This document shows, one piece after another, positions 5,397-14,139 of a DNA stretch of 48,420 nucleotides. Made by a program: the position numbers and the translations under genes. Below the pieces are notes generated by a model. It saw only the letters and a list, made by a program, of their open reading frames with translations. It was not told where the DNA came from and did not search any database. Positions within the stretch are counted from its first letter, which is position 1. Each line of letters starts with the position of its first letter. This DNA is from a virus. The stretch is taken from the IMG/VR virus record IMGVR_UViG_3300042988_000468, positions 1 to 48,420 of that record; one strand, 5' to 3'.

Positions 5397-7255
5397 TCGG
5401 GGTTTGCAACCGACTTCACAAACTCGCCCATGTGGCCATCAATACTCAAGATAGAGACCGCACGTTTGACCCGCTCCGCTGAGAGCGGGTCGCCGCAGGC
5501 TTTGAAGTGGGCGATGAGGAAATTCTGATTCGGGAATTTGTTCTCTTGCCGCTTCTCTTTGATGACACCAAAGACTCGCTCAATGTCAGAGAGCTTTTCT
5601 TCTTCTTCCCGCGCCTTGGCTTCGGACAACGCTTTCCTGGCAAAAAGGAAGCCGTCGCGCACGATGAGAAACGGCTTGTTGTAGAGAGGAGAGCCATCGG
5701 AAAACTTGTTCACGTTGCACATCATGGCGGATTGCTTATCGCCCAAGGTTGCGCCACCTGTAAGCTCCGCGTACTCATCATCGAACACTGGCCGCAAGGC
5801 CCGCGATACCCTGGCGTGAGACGGAAGTCCTGTGCCGCCCCGGCCTGCAAATTGGGTCATGTCTTTTTGTCCGGAGGAGACTTTACCCATGTGGTTGATG
5901 AGATGAACGCAAGCGCCGGATTGATGGACAAGCTCCGCGCATAGTTTAGTGACGGCCTTGGCCATGTCATTGAGCGCAGCTTCCGAACCCCAGAACGAGG
6001 AGATCGGATCAAGCACAATGAGCTTTGGTCTTATGTCCTCGACGGCTTCAAGCATTTTGCGAAGCGCATCCATGTTGGGATGTAGGAAGCCGTTTCGATC
6101 TTTGACAACCAAACAAAGGTCCGGATCTTTCTTGACCACAATGGAGTCGAGAACCCGGTTCACTTCCTCGTTGTACCTTGGGTCATCAAGGAGTCCCAAT
6201 TGCCGGAGGATTTGACCTATGATGGCTGCAATCTTCTCCGCTGTGTCCTCGCCGGTAATGAAGAGTGTTCTCCCTGGAGTGATGCAGCGGAAGCCGAGGA
6301 ACCGCTCGCCCAATGCCAGGCAAACCGCCTCATAGACTGCGAGGGTGGTCTTACCAGTGCCGCCGTCTGCGGTGGTCAGGGTGATGTCCTCGGTGGACCA
6401 ATGCTCAAAGAGCTGGGGTTTACGGAGCTTTGACGTGTCCATGATCGCCTCTCTTGTCAGTCTCGGCGGCGTCCACCGGGCAATGGTCGGCGGCGGCGGG
6501 ATGGAGATGACAGGTTGAGGCGGTGCGTTGTCAAAGGGAGAGGTCAGCGGATGCCGGAGACCACCGTCAATACCGGAGCGGATGGTGGCGATGGCCTCAG
6601 GACGCGGCTTATTGCGCTCTAGCGCAGCCGTCAGCAGCCCCGCCTCTGCGTATGCCCTGGATACTGAGCCTGCGGCCACGAGCTGCCCAAGGCGGTAGGA
6701 TTGGACGTTAAGGACGTTGTTCGACTCGCCTGCCGGCGCTTCGCGGATGGCCGTCAATGCCTCTTCCACGACGCGCATAGCTACCTCGCCGCTGACACTC
6801 GCCGGGACTCCGGACGTGTCGGGGTCTGCTTTTAGGCTTGCGTCGAGAAGCCACGAGGGAGCGTCGGCAATGGGTCGCTCGTCGGCTCCGTAGTAGACGA
6901 TGTAACCACCCTCCGCCCGGATGTCGAGACCGGGGAGGAATTTGACCCGGTTGCCATAGTGCCGGCCATCGGTCGGAAGTCGGAAGATGTAATGCCGACC
7001 ACCGCTTGGTGTCGCTTGCGCCTTGGTTTCCGGGAAAGCCGGAAGCTGTTTGAGTGTCTCATATCCGTTCCCTTTCATGTCTACGTCGAGCACGATAATG
7101 CCGTTGACGGTGCCAGTTGGAAGGCACCAATGCTTTATGCCGTCGCCGAAGTGAGCTTTCCACTCGGCTATTTTCGCCGGGTCTTTACTGCATTCTGTTT
7201 TCCACCGCACCAAGGGCCGGTCCTTAGCCGCGGCGGGGAAAAGATTGAATTGCAT
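5339..7255 (-). CDS. PrimPol-helicase (AEP primase/polymerase fused to RecA-like ATPase)
   Basis: 638 residues from ATG at 7255, which overlaps the upstream stop as TAATG after GGGGCGG; a start 11 codons earlier is open but less likely. The N-terminal archaeo-eukaryotic primase-type domain (about 1-150) shows LDVD (D57, D59), SGGRHYIF (H88) and GLDIRAEGGYIV. The C-terminal RecA/RepA-like ATPase has Walker A DGGTGKTT (297-304), GED (335-337), Walker B KLIVLDPIS (411-419) and a helicase-type HLINH. It probably primes synthesis and unwinds DNA for the phage polymerase. It is translationally coupled to the VRR-NUC gene, and its 3' end overlaps the convergent gene 5100-5396. Confidence 0.88.
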   Translation of the reverse strand: MQFNLFPAAAKDRPLVRWKTECSKDPAKIAEWKAHFGDGIKHWCLPTGTVNGIIVLDVDMKGNGYETLKQLPAFPETKAQATPSGGRHYIFRLPTDGRHYGNRVKFLPGLDIRAEGGYIVYYGADERPIADAPSWLLDASLKADPDTSGVPASVSGEVAMRVVEEALTAIREAPAGESNNVLNVQSYRLGQLVAAGSVSRAYAEAGLLTAALERNKPRPEAIATIRSGIDGGLRHPLTSPFDNAPPQPVISIPPPPTIARWTPPRLTREAIMDTSKLRKPQLFEHWSTEDITLTTADGGTGKTTLAVYEAVCLALGERFLGFRCITPGRTLFITGEDTAEKIAAIIGQILRQLGLLDDPRYNEEVNRVLDSIVVKKDPDLCLVVKDRNGFLHPNMDALRKMLEAVEDIRPKLIVLDPISSFWGSEAALNDMAKAVTKLCAELVHQSGACVHLINHMGKVSSGQKDMTQFAGRGGTGLPSHARVSRALRPVFDDEYAELTGGATLGDKQSAMMCNVNKFSDGSPLYNKPFLIVRDGFLFARKALSEAKAREEEEKLSDIERVFGVIKEKRQENKFPNQNFLIAHFKACGDPLSAERVKRAVSILSIDGHMGEFVKSVANPDQVSGGKVFVITGSDGREQ

Positions 7256-7641
7256 TACCGCCCCAAGATCGCCCGGAAGGATTCCCAACTATTCGCAAAG
7301 CCCGCAATCCCGCCCTTGGCTTTAACCCAGTCAATGAAAGCCCGCTGTGCTTTCTCTCGCTTGTCGGTGGGCGATGGCTTCCAGTCTTTCTTTTTACACT
7401 CGATGGCGGTGAAGATGGCGAAGGTCTTACCCACGTCTTCCGGAGCAATGACCTTGGTTGTGAAGCCGATGAGGTCGGACGACTTGATGCGACTGCTGAC
7501 CGCTTTTGAGTCATTGTTGAGACCAAAGCGCACAAGCCGCCCGGACTCATCCTTGAAAGCTCCGCTGTTGTTGCGCATGAGAATGGAACCAAAGGTTGGA
7601 GCATTTGCTCTAATGTAATCTTGGATGTCCGACTCATTCAT
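7255..7641 (-). CDS. VRR-NUC domain nuclease
   Basis: 128 residues that are essentially a single VRR-NUC domain of the PD-(D/E)XK superfamily. NNSGAFKDESGRLVRFGL leads to SSDLIGF (D56), then FTAIECKKKDW with the E81-x-K83 catalytic pair, and KAQRAFIDWVKAKGG (Q99) as the following helix. Stand-alone domains of this kind cut branched DNA such as Holliday junctions or flaps. It lies between an SF2 helicase and the PrimPol and overlaps both by a few bases, which supports a shared role in recombination-dependent replication or in resolving DNA before packaging. Confidence 0.88.
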   Translation of the reverse strand: MNESDIQDYIRANAPTFGSILMRNNSGAFKDESGRLVRFGLNNDSKAVSSRIKSSDLIGFTTKVIAPEDVGKTFAIFTAIECKKKDWKPSPTDKREKAQRAFIDWVKAKGGIAGFANSWESFRAILGR

Positions 7642-10289
7642 CGAATACCTTCCTCGTTAAGACGTTCAATCATTTGTTGCATGGCTGCTCTCGGTTCTCC
7701 GAGTTTCTCTGTGATAGTACCGTCGAAATCGAGATAGAATTTCTTGTGGATCATGCGGTCGGTGAGTCCGGTTTGACGTTGTCTTCCCGCCCACTTCGCA
7801 ATGAGATGGACCAATTGCTTCTGGGTCTCGATGCGTTTCTGGTGGTCCTTCATGGCCTTCTGTGCCGCCGCCGGCCCCGCCGCCATGCCTACCCGCTTGG
7901 CCACAATAGCGGGGTCATCGAGCTGTGCTTTCAATTCAAGCTCGTGCAGCGTCTCCGGGTCGATAAGCTCGAGGTCTCCGTCCACCATGACAGGAGGAGT
8001 CCGACCACCGTTCTCGCCCCTTGACTGCGTGATCGCCTCAGTACCACACCAAGGGCACTCAGTTAGAAGCCGGTCATAGGGAGAGTTACATTCTATGTTC
8101 GAGCAGATGCGAATGAAGTTAGTCTTCTCCGTTCGCTTGGTGTAGCGGTCGAGGGTCCAGGATCTTGTGGAGTCGGGGAGTCCATGCCTGGTGACGTTGC
8201 CCACATGGTCGATCAAAATAAGATGAGGCTTGTCATCCGCGGTTCTTAAACCCCGGCCGACCATTTGCAAAAATTTACTCAAGCTCATGGTGGGCCTGGC
8301 CATGATGACACACTCAATTCCCGGCACGTCGAGACCCTCGTCAAAGAGGTCCACGTTGATGAGCACCTTGATCTTCTTAGCTCTGAAGTCGAGCATCCCC
8401 TCAAGCCTCTCCTTGTCGCTGCTCTCCCCGGTCAAGGTGATGGCTTTGATGCCAGCGTCGTTATAGCGCCTCTCCATGAGCCGTGCGGTGGCGATGTCGG
8501 TGGCGAAGAGGATCGCTTGCTTTCCATTAGCGAAGCGTTGGTAGTTTGTCACCACGTCGCCGACGATGTGTGACTTCTTAGAAGCCGCGGCCATGGCTTC
8601 CTTCGAGTAGTCGGAGTTAGCGCCTGCTCGCTTTAGAAATTGTTGATAGTCGGAGGGTGGGATGGCAATTTTATATCGGCATAGGTAACCATTTTCGATG
8701 AGCCATCGAGTGCCGGGACCTTCGACAAGCGTATCGAATATCCCATCGGCATGTCGTCCGAGACCTTTTTTATCCAGTCGGCGAGGTGTAGCGGTAACTC
8801 CAAGTGCGACGGCATTAGGAAAATAATCGAAAGCTCGTCCCCATTTGTTTTCTTTGAGCACATGCGCTGCTTCGTCAATAATGGCCAGACGAATCTTCTG
8901 GGTCCAGTTTTGGTGGTGTTTGATGCGCGCATGGAGCGTGTCCACTGATAGTACAGAAATAGGAGAGTGATAGTCGTAATACTGACGCCCAAGAACACGT
9001 CGATGAGCGGCCACAATGCCGAGGATTGTTGGTCGAGGGGCGATGATGTTGTGAACAAGTCCTTCCTCCGCAAGTGTTAAACTAATTTGCTGTACCAGTT
9101 CCTTCCTGTGTACCATGATGGCAGTAGGAAGAGAGCGTGTCGAGTCGAATGCTTGCTCCTTAGCAATAGCGCAGAAGGTCCGGGTGTTGTGAGTAACGGT
9201 AAAATCACCGAGCAAAAATCTACCGTCTCCGTCTAGTTCAAAACCGTAATACTCGCCTTCACCCAAAGACGCCACTGAGAATCCGGTTTTTAGAACGTCC
9301 TTTTTCTGAAGTCTCGGCGCAGCTTTTTTTCTGTTCACTTTGCAAGGGATGCGGTTGACGTTTCCGCTAATACTTATGCGATAATATTCACCACTAAACC
9401 CGCTTGATTTAATTGTCGCAGTTTTCCTTCTGGAATATGCCGCGAAACCTAGACTTCTGGCCAGGAAAAGAATGTCCCTATTCAATGAATCATATTTAGT
9501 TGTGATTTCATAAAAACCATTATGGAGATGTCCGTCTCCGTCAAGTAACCCGGCCAATAATTCAAGTCTAGTTGTCTCGTCGTTTATCAGATAGTCTCTC
9601 GGTATCCATCTGTCGTCTTGATTGCAGCAAGATTGCGCCAATCTTTTCATTTTGTTTTTGTACCAAGCACGAATATGATCGGAGAAGTAAAGCATGGCGC
9701 ATCCTCTTCCTCCTTGAACAGTTATTTTCATCCCGTTTATTTTTGCCCATTCCACCAAGTAAAAGATGATCGCCATGTCTGGGGTGGTAATACAAGGCTG
9801 GTCCCATGTACCTTCAGCTAGATAAAGACCTACGAGGTACGGATCGAAAGACCTCGGTCGTGAAGGGAAATTTACTCCGGTTCTGAATTGCTTGAAGATG
9901 TGTTTGAACCAATTCGTTTCTTTCAGATATTTGTCGAGAGGTATATCTATTATCGCACCGTTTTCTGTATGCTTTAGTGTCAGCATGTGGACATCGTTGC
10001 ACACCCAAGGATCGCCCTTGATCGGGGTTATCTGAAATAATTCGGATTGACCGGATGTAGTCCCTAGTACGGTTCTCGGTTTGGAGTCTGGACCCATGAG
10101 TGAGTCGCCTACTTTTATTTCTTCGACTGACTTCACTTGTCCGTCATACATTAAAACCGGAGTCCCTTTGCCTAGACACTTCCCTCCGCCTGTTGGACAA
10201 ACGGCCAGCACGTTCTTGAAGCCGGATTCCCATGCTTCATATATCTTCCGGCGAAGCTCTAACTGGTAGTCACGCAAAACTATTGCCAT
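7638..10289 (-). CDS. SF2 DEXH-type helicase containing an intein
   Basis: 883 residues as translated, 552 after removal of the 331-residue intein (residues 38-368). The N-extein ends CPTGGGK and the C-extein resumes TRTFCAI, so splicing rebuilds Walker A as PTGGGKT. Later motifs are IIDEAAH (Walker B, D472-E473), GVTATPRR (motif III), LINVDLFDEGLDVP (motif V) and QMVGRGLR (motif VI). A zinc-ribbon-like pair (CSNIEC ... CPWC) follows the core. It resembles the COG1061-type phage helicases used in replication, recombination or transcription. Because the intein interrupts the ATP site, the precursor should be inactive until splicing. Confidence 0.92.
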   Translation of the reverse strand: MAIVLRDYQLELRRKIYEAWESGFKNVLAVCPTGGGKCLGKGTPVLMYDGQVKSVEEIKVGDSLMGPDSKPRTVLGTTSGQSELFQITPIKGDPWVCNDVHMLTLKHTENGAIIDIPLDKYLKETNWFKHIFKQFRTGVNFPSRPRSFDPYLVGLYLAEGTWDQPCITTPDMAIIFYLVEWAKINGMKITVQGGRGCAMLYFSDHIRAWYKNKMKRLAQSCCNQDDRWIPRDYLINDETTRLELLAGLLDGDGHLHNGFYEITTKYDSLNRDILFLARSLGFAAYSRRKTATIKSSGFSGEYYRISISGNVNRIPCKVNRKKAAPRLQKKDVLKTGFSVASLGEGEYYGFELDGDGRFLLGDFTVTHNTRTFCAIAKEQAFDSTRSLPTAIMVHRKELVQQISLTLAEEGLVHNIIAPRPTILGIVAAHRRVLGRQYYDYHSPISVLSVDTLHARIKHHQNWTQKIRLAIIDEAAHVLKENKWGRAFDYFPNAVALGVTATPRRLDKKGLGRHADGIFDTLVEGPGTRWLIENGYLCRYKIAIPPSDYQQFLKRAGANSDYSKEAMAAASKKSHIVGDVVTNYQRFANGKQAILFATDIATARLMERRYNDAGIKAITLTGESSDKERLEGMLDFRAKKIKVLINVDLFDEGLDVPGIECVIMARPTMSLSKFLQMVGRGLRTADDKPHLILIDHVGNVTRHGLPDSTRSWTLDRYTKRTEKTNFIRICSNIECNSPYDRLLTECPWCGTEAITQSRGENGGRTPPVMVDGDLELIDPETLHELELKAQLDDPAIVAKRVGMAAGPAAAQKAMKDHQKRIETQKQLVHLIAKWAGRQRQTGLTDRMIHKKFYLDFDGTITEKLGEPRAAMQQMIERLNEEGIR
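9186..10178 (-). mobile_element. LAGLIDADG intein in helicase Walker A
   Basis: The 331-residue insert begins with Cys (CLGKGTPVLMYDG, block A) and ends FTVTHN followed by Thr, the standard C-terminal His-Asn and +1 nucleophile. The splicing block B is DVHMLTLKH-like. Two LAGLIDADG helices, LVGLYLAEGTW (intein 115-125) and LLAGLLDGDGHLH (about 207-219), each keep an acidic catalytic residue, so the homing endonuclease may be active. It is AT-richer than the surrounding gene. Insertion exactly between Lys and Thr of the P-loop is a frequent intein site because that sequence is highly conserved. Confidence 0.93.
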
Positions 10290-10429
10290 AGGTGAGTCAG
10301 GTTCCTATTCGTTTGTGAGAAACGTCAACTCGTGACGCTGAAAAAAATTGATTGATTGATTTATTTCTTTTCTCTTGATCTTTTATTCCACTGTGCTAGT
10401 CAAGATGAATTGACCGAAAGGAGAATACA
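10290..10429. promoter_or_regulatory. Divergent intergenic region with candidate promoters
   Basis: 140 bases between the minus-strand helicase operon and the plus-strand gene at 10430. It is AT-rich, with a run of ATTGATTG repeats near 10347. Rightward, TTGATC near 10376 followed by TAGTCA with TGC before it (16-base spacing) repeats the TGCTAG form of the -10 at 1198. Leftward, TTGACT and TTGACG are present but without good -10 partners. GAAAGGAG lies just before the ATG at 10430. Confidence 0.4.
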
Positions 10430-11167
10430 ATGTTTCGAGTCGCAGTTATGGCCAGGTCCATGAAGGAGTTGAGAGGTCAGCTCTTGGAGATGGCGAATGC
10501 AATTACGTTAGATACCGATGTGAAGCCCAGTCAACCCAAGGTTCAAGCGCCTGTCGCTGTGCCCAAAGTTGAGGCACCAGTTGTCGCACCTGTTCCGGTG
10601 CCGCCCGGTCCCGCGCCTGTCGCAAAAGGTAATGATTTCGGGGTCGATGCCAAGGGGATGCCGTGGGATGAGCGTATCCATTCCGCGACCCAAGGCTTCA
10701 ATAAAGATGGCACATGGCGCTATCGCCGTGGCGTCGAGGATTCCATTATCGAGCAGATCGAAGCCGAGCTGCGGGGTCGCGTTGGTGGTGCTGTCGTGGC
10801 TGCGCCTGTAGCTCCGGCTGCTCCGGTGGCTCCTGTCCCAAACGTACCCGCGCAGCCCGCGTCTCCTGCGCCGGCTGCGGTTGCGACACCTACGGTCCCA
10901 CAGACGGTCGCGCCGTCTACTGCTACGAGTGCGGCCCCGCCGCCGATGCCCGCCCCCTCGACATTGGCGGCGCATACGCCGGATACGTTCTTCGCCAACC
11001 TCGTCCCGACCCTGGCGGATCTGGTCAAGCAGGGTAAGCTCAACCAGCCTTACGTCCAGCAACTCGCGCAGCACTTCGGCGTCGATGAGATTTACAAGAT
11101 CACCAAACCGCAAGCCGACGAGATGTTCGAGCAGTTCGTTCAGTACGGTATTTTGGTGAGGGCGTAA
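10430..11167 (+). CDS. Phage protein with Pro/Ala-rich linkers
   Basis: 245 residues, starting after GAAAGGAG. It has three parts: an N-terminal helix (about 1-30); a central conserved block with VDAKGMPWDERIHSATQG and DGTWRYRRGV (about 75-105), a pattern I know from many phage proteins of unknown function; and a C-terminal helical domain (about 185-245). Two long Pro/Ala/Val linkers separate them. It opens the operon containing the PD-(D/E)XK nuclease, ssDNA-binding protein and DNA polymerase, so a replication or recombination accessory role is likely but unproven. Confidence 0.75.
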   Translation: MFRVAVMARSMKELRGQLLEMANAITLDTDVKPSQPKVQAPVAVPKVEAPVVAPVPVPPGPAPVAKGNDFGVDAKGMPWDERIHSATQGFNKDGTWRYRRGVEDSIIEQIEAELRGRVGGAVVAAPVAPAAPVAPVPNVPAQPASPAPAAVATPTVPQTVAPSTATSAAPPPMPAPSTLAAHTPDTFFANLVPTLADLVKQGKLNQPYVQQLAQHFGVDEIYKITKPQADEMFEQFVQYGILVRA

Positions 11168-11328
11168 TGGGGTCATCACGCATCTACAAAGCTCTGCGCA
11201 AGCAGGCGAACTACGACCCGAGCGAGGATACAATTGCTCGCCGGGTTTTTAAGAAGAACACGCAAGGCACGATGATGTGCGTGGGCGACCGTGCCTTGTA
11301 CCGTGCTCTCAAGAAAGGATTGAAATAG
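11167..11328 (+). CDS. Small basic protein
   Basis: 53 residues. The ATG shares a base with the upstream stop (TAATG), and the gene ends directly before the next ATG. It is very basic (RIYKALRKQANY, ARRVFKKN, ALKKGLK) and probably helical. Such composition suggests nucleic-acid binding, but no family is recognised. Confidence 0.7.
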   Translation: MGSSRIYKALRKQANYDPSEDTIARRVFKKNTQGTMMCVGDRALYRALKKGLK

Positions 11329-12414
11329 ATGGAAGTCCATTGCTCACAGCTTGCCCGCCCCATGGTGTGCGCGGGTTATCTGTCGTTCGAGGGTCTTGAG
11401 CGGCCACCGGCAGGGCAAGCCGCGGAGGAAGGAACAGCCGCGGCCGAGCTGCTCGAGCGCCTGCTTCTTAACCAAGAGATTCCGGATCAAGCTCGGAACG
11501 GCGTGTACTTCGACAACGATATGCACTTCTGGGTCAAGCCTATCGCTGACCAATTAAGGGAGGAGTCCGGTGGCGAAATCTCATGTGAACAACCAATCGA
11601 CTGGCGAACAGATTCCGGCGTCTGGATTCGAGGTCGCTACGATGCTGCTTTCGTTCGGGAAGGAAGGTTGTACGTTGACGATCTCAAATACGGATGGGGA
11701 ATCGTTGAGGTTCGAGAGAACTGGCAACTCATTGGATATGCAATCGGCGAGGTTATTCGTCGTAACATGGTGTTTGAGGAAATTGTTCTTCGTATCATCC
11801 AACCTCGTCCGCACCACGAAGACGGACCGATCAGAGAATGGCGACTGAGCTACAACGAACTGCTTGAGTATCGGAAGAAGATCGAAGAGCGGTTCGCCGC
11901 CATTGTCTCAGGTCTCAGCACTCTCGAGACGGGCAAGCATTGCAAGTATTGCGTTGCCGCGGGCGAAGCGTGTCCTGCTTTCAACCGTCTGTTCTATCGT
12001 GCGCTTGAGGTCTCAACTGAGTTCACTCAAGACAAGATCGACGAGACGGAACTGGCGCACCAGCTCGACCAAGTGAACCGAGCGCAAGAGGTCTTGAAGA
12101 TCAAGCTCGACTCGCTGAATGAGCTGGCCACCAATCGCATGAAGGAAGGCAAGATCATCCCCGGCTACATCAAGGAGGAGCGTTACAGCGAGCGCAAATG
12201 GAAAGGTGGGATCACACCCGATGTCATCGAGACCTTGACTGGTAAGAAGGTGACGGAGACCGTCATGCTCTCGCCCGCCAAGGTGGAGAAGCTCGGTGTC
12301 CACAAGGACTTTGTGAACAAGTTGGTCGATAGGTACTTCCTTGGGACCAGACTTGTGAAGAAAGACCATGGTGGTGTGGCCGATAGGATCTTCGGAAAGG
12401 GTCCGCCGGCATGA
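11329..12414 (+). CDS. DUF2800/Cas4-like PD-(D/E)XK nuclease
   Basis: 361 residues. The nuclease core is visible as GRYDAAFV (D105), YVDDLKYG (D118, K120), and NWQLIGYAIG (Q133 and the Tyr helix), with an acidic residue in the early EEGTAAAE helix. Three cysteines (C205, C208, C215: CKYCVAAGEAC) lie in the position of the Cas4/AddB-type iron-sulfur cluster. The C-terminal third is helical. DUF2800 proteins usually pair with a DUF2815 ssDNA-binding protein, as here at 12674-13504. The probable function is an exonuclease producing single strands for annealing-type recombination or replication. Confidence 0.82.
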   Translation: MEVHCSQLARPMVCAGYLSFEGLERPPAGQAAEEGTAAAELLERLLLNQEIPDQARNGVYFDNDMHFWVKPIADQLREESGGEISCEQPIDWRTDSGVWIRGRYDAAFVREGRLYVDDLKYGWGIVEVRENWQLIGYAIGEVIRRNMVFEEIVLRIIQPRPHHEDGPIREWRLSYNELLEYRKKIEERFAAIVSGLSTLETGKHCKYCVAAGEACPAFNRLFYRALEVSTEFTQDKIDETELAHQLDQVNRAQEVLKIKLDSLNELATNRMKEGKIIPGYIKEERYSERKWKGGITPDVIETLTGKKVTETVMLSPAKVEKLGVHKDFVNKLVDRYFLGTRLVKKDHGGVADRIFGKGPPA

Positions 12415-12662
12415 GACTCAAGCGCCAAGCCAAAGTCGAGAAGAAGGAATTTCCCGAAGTGGTCGGTTGCTTGATTCACAACTCTCGAGTGGCGGAGACA
12501 GTTCACATCGCTCGGGAGAAGAAGGGTCCGCTGGCTGTGCGCTATGGGCTTTGCCGGGAGTGCGAGCTTGCGTACCAACAGGACAGGGAGAAGTTCGCTC
12601 CGTACCTGGATCGCATGTTGTGTAAGAGAATGAGAGAACTAGAAGACTTGCAAAAACTGTAG
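12411..12662 (+). CDS. Hypothetical protein between nuclease and SSB genes
   Basis: 83 residues, basic, overlapping the nuclease gene by ATGA. It contains four cysteines in loose pairs (CLIHN, CREC, C near the end), which might bind a metal, but the spacing is not a standard zinc finger. Its conserved place between a DUF2800 nuclease and an ssDNA-binding protein suggests a recombination accessory function. Confidence 0.7.
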   Translation: MRLKRQAKVEKKEFPEVVGCLIHNSRVAETVHIAREKKGPLAVRYGLCRECELAYQQDREKFAPYLDRMLCKRMRELEDLQKL

Positions 12663-12673
12663 GAGGTAAAGCA

Positions 12674-13504
12674 ATGTCAACGACTGAAGGTAAGTATGTT
12701 CTTGTTCAAGGTCGCATCGTGTGGGCGAGCGGCGACTTGTTCAAGGGCAAGAAGGTGACGGAATTCGGGACGCAAATCCTGAAGAAGAACGCACAAGGGG
12801 AAGACATCATTCAGTATGGCTTCGGTCTTGCCGTTCCCAAGGAAGCACTGACTCAAACCGGTCCCGGTCAGCCGGGCGAGATTTGGGCAGCGATGTACGA
12901 GGAAGCATTCAAGCTCTATCCCTCGCGCCAATTGCCGCCGAGCTTCGCTATGAAGTTCAAAGATGGCGATGGTATCGACGACCAAGGACGCCCGTTCAGC
13001 CAACGTGAAGGCTACGCTGGTCATATCGTGCTGGCCCTGACCACCAGCTTGCCGATCAAATGGTTCAAGTTTGAGAACGGCCAGAACGTCATGGTGAATG
13101 AGGGGATCAAATGCGGCGACTACGTCCAGGTCCAAGTCGGCGTCAAAGCCCACGGTGCTGTCGGCCAGGGTAAGCCGGGTCTGTACCTGAACCCGGTTGC
13201 TGTGCGCTTCCTCGGTTACGGTAAGGAGATTGTCAACGCTCCGTCTGGTAACGACATCTTCGGCAACCAAGCTCCGCCGCTACCCCCTGGTGCGTCGGCT
13301 ACTCCGCTGGCTCCGGCTGCTGGCTTCCCGATGCAAGCCGCGGCCCCGGTCCCTGGCGCTCCGCAAGTGGCTCCGCCAATGCCTGGCGCTGCTTCGGTGC
13401 CCGCGGCTACTCCGCACTATGGAGTGTTGCCTCCGCAGCATCAGCCGCCCGCTGGCGGTGCTCCGATGCCGCCGGTAGCTGGCGGTATTCCTGCTCCGTT
13501 TTAG
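12674..13504 (+). CDS. DUF2815-like single-stranded DNA-binding protein
   Basis: 276 residues, preceded by AGGAGG about 8 bases upstream. The first 190 residues form a beta-rich domain like DUF2815 (phage SSB): GRIVWASGDLFKGKKV, IIQYGFGLAVPK, and the diagnostic end KAHGAVGQGKPGLYLNPVAV with FLGYGKEI. The last 85 residues are a flexible Pro/Ala/Gly-rich tail ending in a hydrophobic APF-like tip, analogous to the protein-interaction tails of cellular SSBs. The acidic tip usual in SSB is absent. It probably covers ssDNA made by the neighbouring nuclease and by replication. Confidence 0.82.
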   Translation: MSTTEGKYVLVQGRIVWASGDLFKGKKVTEFGTQILKKNAQGEDIIQYGFGLAVPKEALTQTGPGQPGEIWAAMYEEAFKLYPSRQLPPSFAMKFKDGDGIDDQGRPFSQREGYAGHIVLALTTSLPIKWFKFENGQNVMVNEGIKCGDYVQVQVGVKAHGAVGQGKPGLYLNPVAVRFLGYGKEIVNAPSGNDIFGNQAPPLPPGASATPLAPAAGFPMQAAAPVPGAPQVAPPMPGAASVPAATPHYGVLPPQHQPPAGGAPMPPVAGGIPAPF

Positions 13505-13611
13505 ATGTTGGCATTGAACTAGCTATGGTCTGTTAGTTCACAGCTTGAGTCGAGAAGCTAACCGCCGGCCGGAGGCGTTCAAGCACCGGCACTTTTGAGG
13601 AGACGTGAGAC
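13505..13611 (+). promoter_or_regulatory. Short intergenic gap before the coiled-coil genes
   Basis: 107 bases with no gene. It contains partly complementary stretches (GTTAG ... CTAAC and CCGGCCGG), but no convincing terminator with a T run. GAGGAG lies just before the ATG at 13612. I see no clear promoter. Confidence 0.3.
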
Positions 13612-14136
13612 ATGAGTGAGCCGAATGAGCTATTTATCTACAAGGTCGATCATTGCGGTGAGATTTACGAGTGCGTGGAAAAAACCGAATACGATAACGC
13701 CATCAAGGATCGCGACTTCTGTAAAACCCAGTGGGACATGACCAGTAGTCGATGGCAGACGCGGTATATGAATCTTGCCACCGAGCGAAACGCGCTGAAG
13801 GCCGAGGTGGAGCGGTTGAAGGATGAAAAGCAACGCCACTATGAAGTGGCTTTATCCGCCGAGACTCGTCGAGACCTGCTGGCAAAAGAAAGAAACGAAT
13901 TGCGCGCCGAAGTTGAGCGGCTCAAGGCCGAGGTGGAGCGGTTGAAGGTCGACAATCGCTTAGTATGCGAACTGCAAGACGCTGCCGTAAAGGACTACAA
14001 CAAAGAGCGCGAGATCAACCGGGTGTTGGTGGAGGCGCTGGAGCGCTTTGCCAAAGCCAAACATTCCTATGGCGACAGCATGCAAATGGCCCGCGAAGCA
14101 CTGGCGAAGGTCGAGGAGATGCGCAATGGAGGGTGA
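13612..14136 (+). CDS. Coiled-coil protein, copy 1 of a tandem pair
   Basis: 174 residues. After a 40-residue acidic N-terminus, most of the protein (about 55-160) is a long heptad coiled coil with repeated LKAEVERLK units (three copies). The C-terminal motif EREINRVLVEALERFAKA...ALAKVEEMRNGG recurs in the next gene. The leader GTGAGACATGAGTGAGCCGA is also repeated before the next start, so the two genes arose by duplication. Function is unknown; it may be a scaffolding or tethering protein of the replication region. Confidence 0.75.
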   Translation: MSEPNELFIYKVDHCGEIYECVEKTEYDNAIKDRDFCKTQWDMTSSRWQTRYMNLATERNALKAEVERLKDEKQRHYEVALSAETRRDLLAKERNELRAEVERLKAEVERLKVDNRLVCELQDAAVKDYNKEREINRVLVEALERFAKAKHSYGDSMQMAREALAKVEEMRNGG

Positions 14137-14139
14137 GAC

